Shown here: positions 34,983 through 45,200 of the stretch, piece after piece
Layout: the number at the start of each line of letters is the position of its first letter
Numbering within the stretch: the first letter of the stretch is position 1
Assembly (NCBI RefSeq): GCF_003007785.1
Contig: NZ_PXOH01000017.1
Location: 45,955-109,954 of the forward strand
Reading direction: 5' to 3'
From: Aphanothece hegewaldii CCALA 016
Lineage (GTDB): Bacteria > Cyanobacteriota > Cyanobacteriia > Cyanobacteriales > Microcystaceae
DNA length: 64,000 bases
Made by a program: the position numbers and the translations under genes
The notes under the pieces: generated by a model
The model's database searches: none
What the model was told of the DNA's origin: nothing
The model's input: the letters and a program-made list of their open reading frames with translations, nothing else

Positions 34983-35387
34983 CGAAAACTCTGGATGCTC
35001 TGGATTGAGTAACACGTTTTCCTCTATGGGAATAACTACCGAGGGGACAAACAGAACCGCGGTTCTGTTCTCTCTAATCCACTTGTCTCCCAAGTCCGCT
35101 AAAATCGAGGGAGCTGGATAATCACGCCAATTGGCAGGTAACTCATCTACCGTCAAACGCTCGGTTTTGAGCGTCGCTGGGAGTGTGGCTCGAATGGCGA
35201 CTAATAAGTTGTCGGCATCTTCGCTCTCCATGTGAACGAAGGTTTCTAAACCAGCCAGAGAAAGAGTACTCGCACAGTAAACCATCGGCGCGCCTTTTCC
35301 GTTCCAACGTCCCCCGAAACGCCGCGCACCTTCCCCCGTGAAGGCAGTCGCGGCGTGCTTGTTTTTCGTGATCCGCCAGATGTCCAT
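34926..35387 (-). CDS. RES-domain toxin
   Basis: A 153-residue protein covering a complete RES domain: WRITKNKHAATAFTGEGARR, FGGRWNGKGAPMVYCASTLS with the conserved Arg, Tyr and Ser, LAGLETFVHM with the conserved Glu, and LGDKWIRENRTAVLFVPSVV near the end. RES toxins (ParT/MbcT type) modify or degrade metabolites such as NAD or ADP-ribosylate a target, stopping growth. The ATG overlaps the antitoxin stop by one base. The DNA is clearly richer in G and C than the neighbours, which suggests recent transfer. All key residues appear intact. Confidence 0.9.
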   Translation of the reverse strand: MDIWRITKNKHAATAFTGEGARRFGGRWNGKGAPMVYCASTLSLAGLETFVHMESEDADNLLVAIRATLPATLKTERLTVDELPANWRDYPAPSILADLGDKWIRENRTAVLFVPSVVIPIEENVLLNPEHPEFSLIEIGQPMPFSFDLRMWK

Positions 35388-35926
35388 TAGCTGAAGACAC
35401 CATACTCAATCCGACCCAGAAGATCGCTCACTTGCAAGGTTCCCGCGTCGGTGTCGAGCAGATCTAGAGGAATAGCACCTCCTAGAGCGCGATTCGGTCG
35501 CTTCAGCCAGAGCCGCGCTTTTAACTGGCTTTCAAATACTTCTTCTGCTCCCGCGGCTATACGGGCTATCCTAAATAATCGATCGGAAACCACAGGGTCG
35601 AGCAGTTGTTGTCGCTGACATTTTCTTGACACGGTGCGCTCCGAGATCCCCGTCAGCTTAACCAGTTGCTTCCGTGCAATTTCTAAGTAACGCTCTACCT
35701 CCCCCACCGTGGTTGGGGGTAAACCTTCGCGCACTTGTAACCGTAAACTACCTGTATCGGTCGGTTGGTCTGCTAATCCCAAAATTGAGGCGATTCGCGA
35801 TTCGAGTTGGGGATGCACAAAGTCTTGATTCTCATGGACAGCCTTATTAACAGATTTATTCTTTGTGTCATCAGGATTATCCTGACGAAGGCTGTCCATA
35901 TTTGTCCGATTTTTTTCTAGGGGCAT
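35387..35926 (-). CDS. Xre/MbcA/ParS-type antitoxin carrying an in-frame hairpin element
   Basis: A 179-residue protein. From about residue 40 it is a normal RES-partner antitoxin: a helix-turn-helix part (ARKQLVKLTGISERTVSRKC) and the C-terminal toxin-binding DUF2384 part (AAGAEEVFESQLKARLWL, then RALGGAIPLDLLDTDAG). Residues 3-38 (PLEKNRTNMDSLRQDN...) come from a hairpin element inserted right behind the start codon. Removing 111 bases gives MPQLESRIASILG in frame. The antitoxin normally neutralises the RES toxin and represses the operon. Whether the 37-residue addition disturbs DNA binding is unknown; survival of the toxin gene suggests the antitoxin still works. Confidence 0.88.
   Translation of the reverse strand: MPLEKNRTNMDSLRQDNPDDTKNKSVNKAVHENQDFVHPQLESRIASILGLADQPTDTGSLRLQVREGLPPTTVGEVERYLEIARKQLVKLTGISERTVSRKCQRQQLLDPVVSDRLFRIARIAAGAEEVFESQLKARLWLKRPNRALGGAIPLDLLDTDAGTLQVSDLLGRIEYGVFS
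35812..35922 (-). repeat. Hairpin element, copy 10, in frame in the antitoxin gene
   Basis: On the minus strand it starts CCCTAGAAAAAAATCGGAC and ends TTTGTGCATC. Paired arms are ATGGACAGCCTT (35834-35845) and AAGGCTGTCCAT (35888-35899); the loop has its own hairpin TCAGGAT/ATCCTGA. The length of 111 bp keeps the antitoxin frame. Confidence 0.8.
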
Positions 35927-35942
35927 AATTTTATGCTCTTGA

Positions 35943-35971
35943 CATTTGTCTACTATTATAATGCCATTTGT
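35943..35971 (-). promoter_or_regulatory. Probable promoter/operator of the toxin-antitoxin operon
   Basis: CATTTGTC occurs at 35943-35950 and 35964-35971, exactly two helical turns apart (21 bp), on either side of ATTATAAT, which also reads TATAAT on the minus strand as a -10. This is the usual layout for antitoxin autoregulation. Confidence 0.4.
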
Positions 35972-35982
35972 CAGAACAAGCC

Positions 35983-36094
35983 CCTGGAAGGAAACTAGAC
36001 ATTCAGAGGACAGTCTTGTTGTATTAACCTATTAGTTCCATAACTAAACTGTTGAGATGAAGACTGTCCTCTGAATGTTAAGAGTTTATGAATC
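35983..36094 (-). repeat. Hairpin element, copy 11, with covarying stem (112 bp)
   Basis: It starts CCTGGAAGGAAACTAGAC and ends TTTATGAATC. The stem is GACATTCAGAGGACAGTCTT with AAGACTGTCCTCTGAATGT: seven positions differ from the usual AAATATG part, yet pairing is kept across both arms. Confidence 0.88.
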
Positions 36095-36204
36095 CCTGTA
36101 AAAATACGCAAAAAATTTTCCGTAAATTCTCGGATGACTAATTATTACAGATAGCATTATTATGCTTTTTTGTACACCTAAGAATAATAGCAAAGCGTTC
36201 ATCA

Positions 36205-39200
36205 ATGGACAGTGCAGAAATTTTCTTCTTAGACAGAACGTTGCTATTAGTCGCGTCACTCCCTGATGCTTTAAACTTAAGTAATCCTTTTGGAGTCTTG
36301 TTGGGAAGCGAAGACAACAGCCTTTTCAAAGAAAAACATTCGCCTCACACTCTCGCTTTCTCTGACCCACTGTACCTAGAAGATAACCCCTTTTCTTTAG
36401 AAGAAGATAAATATCAAGAAAACAACCAGAAATTTGCTATAGAATCCAATTTATTTCCCCGTAAATATTCCTCTTTCAACTCTTTAAGCCATACCCTATG
36501 GTCACAGAGTGGATTAATTTCATCAAATCTTGATCCCCTCACAGGACTCCGCCAAACTCAGATCAGCCAAAGCCTAAAAAACAACAATACACCAAGACAA
36601 AGTTCACTTAATGGACAACTAAAATTTGCCATTACAGCCGAAGGAACAGTAACCGTCAATGGAGGTTCTGACTTTGACGGCGACCCAATTAAACCAGTTG
36701 ACGATGCCCTCATACATGCAGGGGCAGGATTTACCCTTAACGGACAAGTCATTCTGCCCGTACAGCGAGATGCAGCAGGAAAGCCAATTGTCGATGCAAC
36801 TGGGCAACCCATATTAGTAAATCAAGCCGTTACCGTAGCTGCAGGCTATCAAGTCGCCAACGTCAGTAACAACAATCGCTACAGTGGCTTACTCCCGCCT
36901 CAAATAGTCCCAAAACAAACCGTTAATATTCCCGATTACTTAACACTTAAAACTACTGAACTAAACCGCCACATACCCTCTGGTACAACAGAAGTAATCT
37001 TTAAAGCCAATAGCAAACCACTTAATAATGTCACCGACTGGAACCAAAATTTCCCAACGCCTGGAACCGCCACAAACCCCAAAGTCGTAAAAGTAACAGG
37101 AGGAGGACTCAATATTCCAGCCAATGTTAACTTAAACCACTACGTCTTAATTATCGAAAATGGCGACATTAACTTTAACGGCAATGGACATAATCTAAAT
37201 AAGGTCGTTTTAGTCACCAACAACGGTAACATCAACCTCTCTAACGTACAAGCAACGGAAGTAACAGCGCTCGCCTCGAATTCAATAAACATGAACTCTG
37301 GAGCCAAATTTGCGGGCTCTAGCTTACTAGCTAATGGCAGTGGCAATATTACCTTTAATGGCGCAACCAAAACCACCACCGATACTGATGCGCTGCGCGT
37401 TATCAGTAGCGGACAAATTACTTACAATGGAGCAAGCAACACGCGGGGTCACTTTTTAGCTAACGGTACTTTCACCTTCAACGGTAACTCGACCCTCATC
37501 GGTTCAATTTCGACCAAAAATCACATCATCTTCAACGGCGGCGTAACAGTAATTGGAGCAGCTAACCCCTTCGACAACAATGCTCCAGTTGACATATTGC
37601 TCAATCCCAATACCATAGCCGAAAATGTTTCAGTTAATACAATAGTCGGAAACCTCAGTACGATCGATCCTAATTCAGGAGACCAACATACTTACGCTTT
37701 TGTTCCAGGTATAGGAGATAATGACAACGGAGCTTTTACTCTAATCGGCAATCAACTACAAATCAACAATTCTCCTAATTTCGAGACTCTAAACAGTTAT
37801 AGTATCCGTGTTCGCAGTACCGATGCAGGTGGGTTGAGTGTCGAGAAAAATCTAACCGTCAGCATCACGAACGTTAACGAAGCACCCACCCTAATTACTC
37901 TATCCAACAACTCAGTTGCAGAAAATTCGGCAGCCTGGACAATTATCGGACAGTTAAACACCACTGACCCTGATGCGGGCGAAAACCATACCTATACCCT
38001 GATTAACGATGCAGGTGGACGCTTTAGAGTCGTCAACAATCAACTGATGGTCGCTCTTACTGGACTTTTAGATTTTGAAACTCTCAACACCTATACAATT
38101 ACCGTTCGCAGTACCGATGCAGGTGGACTCTCAAAAAACCAGCAATTTACCATCAGCCTAACAAACGTTAATGAAGCCCCAACTGAATTAACCCTCAACT
38201 CCAACACAATAGCAGAAAACAGTCCCAATAACTCCGTCATCGGCAATTTGAACACTAGCGACCCAGATGCAGGAGACAACCATACCTATACTCTCGTCGC
38301 TGGTGATGGCGATAATCATAACGCCGCATTTTCAATTGTTGGAAATCAACTGCAACTCAACAATTCTCCAGACTATGAAAGTCAGTCTAGCTATAAGCTG
38401 CGTGTTCAAACCACCGATGCAGGAGGGATAAGCCTCTCAAAAGCCTTCACAATTAACGTTACCAATGCCAACGAAGCTCCCCGTCTGACTAGCACAGCTA
38501 TACTAGGAGCGTCGGTTGGAGAGCTTTACACCTATAACATTACGACAACCGACCCCGACGCAGGAGATTTTCGTACGATTAGTGCCAGTGGCTTACCCTC
38601 TTGGTTAACCTTAACGAACAACGGTGATGGCACGGCAACTTTATCAGGTACCCCAACTGAGCAAAATCTTGGAGTCAATAACATAACTTTGACTGTCACT
38701 GATGCTGGTGGGCTGAACGACACTCAATCATTTAATCTTACAGTTACATCGGCTCTCATTCTTCAAGAAAATCAAAATTTTAGCTCTTTTCTTAGCCAAG
38801 ATTTAGTTATTCCGAGCCAACCATCATTATTAAAATTTAAAGTTAATCCGCTCTTCTTCGATCTAAATGATCCAGATTCAATTAATGATGCCTTTGAAGT
38901 CAGTCTATTAAACCAAGCGGGCAATTCTTTGGTTCATACCCTTGGACAAGATAGCTTCTTTAATATTACAGAAGGACTGACGGCAGCCAAAGCAATTGGA
39001 ACGAGTTATGATGCTGCAACTCAAATCATCACTGTTAACCTTGTTGCTGTTGCACCTAATCAAGAAGCAAAATTAGTCTTCCGCTTAGTTAACAATGATA
39101 GTGATACAACATCTTATGTGCAGATTCGAGACATTCAATTAATCGATGCACCTAGTGGAACCGAATTACCAACAGGTACTAATACACCTAGTCAGAATGG

Positions 39201-42200
39201 AACAAATTTAGGCACTCCACTTAATTTAACTAATCTTGTTGATGTTACACCTAGTATACAACTTCAATATCAACGCACCACATTTAATGACCAAACTAAT
39301 CTACTTTATGCAGAGACAGCAATAAAAAATATTGGTAGCTATAGCATTAGTACACCTTTATTAGTTACCGTCAGAAATATTAGTGATCCGACTGTGCAAC
39401 TACGCAATCCAGATGGCGTAACATTAGAAGGTATTCCTTACTATGATTTTAGCCATTTAGTAACAGATGGAAAACTGAATGCTCTTGCAACGAGTCAGAT
39501 AGGACATTTAGTTTTCTCAAATCCCAATCAAGTTCAGTTTACCTATGATGTAGTTGTTTTATCAGTATTAAATCAAAATCCTGTTATTCAAACTCAACCC
39601 GATACAGAAATAATAGAAGGACAAGCTTATCAATATGATGTCAATGCGATCGATCCTGATAGTGATACTTTAACTTATAAACTGTTAATTGCGCCACTTG
39701 GTATGACAATTAATGCAACAACAGGAATGATTGATTGGACAACGACAACCGCTTCTATCGGTAATCATGTTATTCAAGTAGAAGTTAGTGATGGAGTTGG
39801 GGGAATTACACAGCAGACATACACATTATCAGTAATTGAGCAACCACCAAATCGCCCGCCGTTATTTACATCTAATCCAATAGTAGACGCATACATCAAT
39901 CAACTCTATCAATATGATGCCAATGCGATCGATCCTGATCTAGATTACCCCTTATCCTACAATTTAGTCATCGGGCCTAATGGAATGACTATTAATGCAG
40001 GGACTGGACAAATCGAATGGACTCCACCTGCTGTTGTTTTGTTAGGCGATACGGTATTAGGAAGAATTGGGATGAAGGGTGAAAACGATGAATTTACCTT
40101 CAGTGGAATGAAGGGACAAAAAATCTATTTTGACCCGTTACAATATTCAGGAAATGAGTATAAATGGCGAGTTGATATTTATAGTCCTAGTGGTCGGAAA
40201 ATTGTTGACAATATTAACTTTTTATGGTATCAAAATCGATTACTCACTTTAGAAGAAGACGGAAACTATAAAATCATTGTTGACACTCAGAATGAGCAAA
40301 CAGGAACTTATGGATTTAGTTTAATTGAATCAAGTTTAACAGATGTAATTCCTTTTGATACCATCATTCAAGGAACTTTAAATCCAGGCACAGAAGATGA
40401 CATTTTCCGTTTTACAGCAAATCAAGGTCAAAAATTATACTTTGACCAACTTAGTAAAAATGGTCAACTGGGATGGACACTTTACAACGAAGCTAATCAA
40501 GTTGTAGCGGAAAATAATAACTTTGATGATTTAGAAGTTGATTTAGCCACTACAGGAGAATATATACTTGCTATTCGAGGATATTCAGCTTTTACGACTA
40601 AAGTTGATTATTCCTTTACAATTGTTACCCCTGATTTGCTCACTCAACCGTTAACATTAGGTAATATAGTTACTTCAGATATTAGTGAAAAAGGAGAATA
40701 CGATACATACACTTTCACTGGTAATCTCGGACAGAAAATCTATTTTGATGTTTTAAATCAAGGTAATTCTAACGCAACAAGAGCCGATTTGTACAGTCCA
40801 AGTGGCCAGTATATCTTTAATCGTTGGTTGTCTCAACAAGACTCTGACCCAATTACTCTAACAGAAGCAGGACAATATCGATTGATTCTTGATAGTAGTA
40901 ATGATAAGACAGATATTTATAGTTTTAATCTATTAAATATTAGTCAACCGAGTCCAATAAATTTAGATACAGATGTCACAGGTAATCTAAATTTTGGACA
41001 AGGAACCTATTTTTATCAGTTTAGTGGCACAGCAGGACAAAGACTTTATTTTGATACATTGACTAACTCTAATGCTTATTGGAAACTCTATAATTTGGCT
41101 AATCAAATTTTAGATTCTAGAGCCTTTAGTGATTATGAATACATTCTGTCTAATACTGATACTTATTTAATAGCAATTCAGGGTTATAGTAATACACCTG
41201 TCGATTATAAATTCCGTCTTATTACTCCAGAAATTACTACTACTGTCCTAACTTTAGGAACTCTAACTAATTCTAATCCAATCACCGCAGCAATTAGTGA
41301 AAAAGGGGAATACGATACATACACTTTTGTTGGCAATCTTGGACAGAAAATCTATTTTGATGTTCTAAATGAAGGTGGTTCTTATACAACAAGAGCCGAT
41401 TTGTACAGTCCAAGTGGTCAGTATATCTTCAGACGTTGGTTGTCTCAACAAGATTCTGACCCAATTACTCTAACAGAAGCAGGACAATATTATTTAATTA
41501 TTGATGGTCGTGAAGAGAACACCAATAATTACAGTTTTAGTTTATTAGATCTTAGCCAAGTAAGTCCAATAAATTTAGATACAGATGTCACAGGCAATCT
41601 AAATCTTGGACAAGGAACTTATTTTTATCAGTTTAATGGGACAGCAGGACAAAGACTTTATTTTGATACATTAACTAACTCTAATGCTTATTGGAAACTC
41701 TATAATTTGGCTAATCAAATTTTAGATTCTAGAGCCTTTAGTGATTATGAATACATTCTGTCTAATACTGATACTTATTTAATAGCAATTCAGGGTTATA
41801 GTAATACACCTGTCGATTATAAGTTTCGTATTATTACACCAGAAATTACTACTACTGTCCTATCTTTAGGAACTTTAACTAATCCTAATCTAATCACCGC
41901 AGCAATTAGTGAAAAAGGAGAATACGATACATACACTTTTGTTGGCAATCTTGGACAGAAAATCTATTTTGATGTTTTAAATGAAGGTGGTTTTTATACA
42001 ACAAAAGCCGATTTGTACAGTCCAAGTGGTCAGTATATCTTCAGTCGTTGGTTATCTCAACAAGACTCTGACCCAATTACTCTAACAGAAGCAGGACAAT
42101 ATTATTTAATTATTGATGGTCGTGAAGAAAACACCGATAATTATAGTTTTAGTTTATTAGATCTTAGCCAAGTAAATACCATTAATCTAGATACAGATAT

Positions 42201-45200
42201 TACAGGTAAGTTAGAGCTAGGACGAGAAACTGATTTTTATAAATTTGACGGCATTTCAGGACAAAAACTCTTTTTTGATTCATTAATCAATGCCACTAAT
42301 GCTTATTGGACGATTTACAATTTAGCTAATCGTGTTGTTCGTAATGAATACATCACCACTGATTTTGAGGTAACTTTAGACACAACAAATACTTATCTTC
42401 TGGCGATTCGAGGTAATAACGGAACACCTGTTGATTATAAGTTTAATGTTAAACAGACGGGCATCAGAACACCAATAACCCCCATAGGAACACCGATAAC
42501 GATAGGAGATGTCATTAGTGGCTCTCTTAATACCCAAAGTCAAGTTAATAGCTATACCTTTTCAGGAACGGTTGGGCAACAACTCTTTTATGATGCACTA
42601 GGAGGTAGTCTATTTTATCTCCGACTCTATGATCCTACAGGACAGGAAATCTTCACTCATGATATTCGGAATGACCGTGCGCCAAATGAGGGGCTTACAC
42701 TAACAACAAATGGAACTTACCGCATAACTGTCAGTGAGTATCCCTATTCTCAGTTTACTGCTGGTAATTATCAATTCCGATTATTAGATAGAACATCAGC
42801 AAGTATTGTCAATCTTGATACAGACATTACAGGCACTTTTGACAATGGTGGTGAGGAGTCAGATACTTATCGCTTGACGCTAACGGAGAATCAATACCTC
42901 TATTTTGACTCTTCGGCTGGTAATTATCCGAATGCTTGGATTCTTTATGGACCAGGCGGTCAATACATTACAGGAAATTACCCTTATATATATCAAGACC
43001 GTGAATTATTCGTCAATGCTGGGGATTATTGGTTAGTAATGCAGGGTAATGGTTCGAGTAATATTAACTATAATTTACGAATTGTTACTCCAGAGTTAAA
43101 TACGGCACCGATGACCATTGGTAATACTATCAGTGGCAGTATTAGTGAAGCGGGAGAACAGGATACTTATACCTTCACGGGAACCGTCGGACAACAGTTA
43201 TTCTATGATGCGTTGGGTGGTGATTACTTTAGACTTAAATTGTTTGACCCCACAGGACGAGAAATCTTTAATACAGATAGTCGTTATGACCGTGTTCCTT
43301 ACAATGTGTTAGTCTTATCGATGAATGGGACTTATCGTGTCGTGGTTGATGGGGACGGAGAGGCAACAGGAAATTATAAATTCCGATTAATAGATAGAGC
43401 ATCTTCAAGTATTGTCAATTTAGATACAGACATCGCAGGAACTCTTGATAACGACAGTTTAGAATCAGATACTTATCGTTTTACCATTACAGAGAGTCAA
43501 TACCTCTATTTTGATGGCATAACTGGAAATTATCCGAATGCTTGGATACTTTATGGAAACGGTGGGCAAAAAATAACTGATAACGATATTAATCGTGACC
43601 GAGAACAGTGGTTAAACCCTGGGGATTATTGGTTAGTAATGCAGGGTAATGGTTCGAGTAATTCTAACTATAATTTACGAATTGTTACTCCAGAGTTAAA
43701 TACGACACCAATGACCATCGGTAATATCGTTACTGGTAGTATTAGTGAAACAGGAGAACAAGATACTTACACTTTTACAGGAACCGTTGGACAACAACTC
43801 TTCTATGATGCGTTGGGTGGTGATTACCTTAAACTTAGATTTTTTGACCCGACTGGACGCGAAATCTTCAACGCAGATAGTCGTTATGACCGTGCGCCGC
43901 ATGATGGGTTAATCTTAAATCTCAATGGAACTTATCGTGTCGTTGTTGATGGGGATGAAGAAGCAACAGGAAACTATAAATTCCGATTATTAGATAGAGC
44001 ATCTGCAAATATTGTCAATTTAGATACAGACATTACAGGCACTTTTGATAATGGTGGTAAGGAATCAGATACTTATCGTTTTACGATTACAGAAAATCAA
44101 TATCTTTATTTCGATGGTATAACTGGAGATTATCCGAATGCTTGGATACTATATGGTAATAGTGGACAATACATCACTAGCAAACAGTTTTACCAAAACT
44201 ACAATTCTTCCTATTACAACGATGAAGAACGTTGGTTAAGTCCTGGTGAATACTGGTTGGTGATGCAGGGCAATAGTTCGAGTAATTCTAACTATAATTT
44301 ACGGATTGTTACCCCTCAAAAACCCACTACAGCATATCAGAGTGGAACAATTATAACAAATAGCATCAGTGAACAGGGAGAACAGGATACTTACACCTTT
44401 ACTGGAACTGTCGGACAACAACTCTTTTATGATGCGCTTGCGGGTAGCCCTAATATTACAGCCAGATTATACAGCCCCACAGGGCGGGAAATTTGCAATT
44501 ATGATGTCCGTAGTGATTTTGGGCCAGACAACGGTTATACTCTTAATGAAACGGGCGTTTATCGTTTAATTATCGATGGAAATGGCGATGCAACGGGTAA
44601 TTATGGTTTCCGTTTGTTTGACTATTCAGCAGCCACGACCATTACTTTTAATACTGATCTTACAGGAACTTTTGTTAATGGCGGTAAGGCATCAAATACC
44701 TATCGTTTTACAGTTGCTCATGATCAGTATTTCTATTTTGATGGAATAACTGGGGATTATCCAAATGCTTGGATTCTTTATGGGAACGGGGGACAGTACG
44801 TTACTAGCCGACAATTCTACCAAAATTATAATTCTTCCTATTACAACGATGAAGAACGTTGGTTAAGTCCTGGTAATTATTTCCTAGTTGTTCAGGGTAA
44901 TGGGGCTACAAATACTAACTATAAGCTACAAGTGGTTACACCAGAGTTAGTTACTCTTCCTTTAACTTTGGGTAATACAGTTAATAGTAATCTTGCTCAA
45001 GCTGGTGAACAAGATATTTATACCTTTACGGGTACTGTTGGACAACAACTCTTCTATGATGCACTAATAGGCAATCTTTATCTTAAAGCACGTCTTTATG
45101 CACCAAGTGGCAGTTTAGTAGTAGATAAAGATACAAATACTGATTGGAGTCCTTTTACTCTAGCTGAAAATGGGATTTATCGCTTAGTAATCGATGGTTA

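Noticed and set aside
34891..35121. Plus-strand frame of 76 codons
   Set aside because: It is antisense to the RES toxin, whose protein is clearly conserved; the frame is a shadow in GC-richer DNA.
35941..35962. TTGACA...TATAAT on the plus strand as promoter of the giant gene
   Set aside because: The spacer is only about 12 bases, too short for sigma-70; the same TATAAT fits better as the minus-strand antitoxin promoter.
4550..36094. Hairpin elements as integron attC sites
   Set aside because: attC sites have RYYYAAC/GTTRRRY core ends and flank cassettes; these ends (CCTTGG..., GATTC...) do not match, copies lie inside genes, and no integron integrase is seen.
4550..36094. Hairpin elements as a CRISPR array or ordinary terminators
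   Set aside because: They are dispersed, not regularly spaced, and several lie inside coding regions in both orientations.
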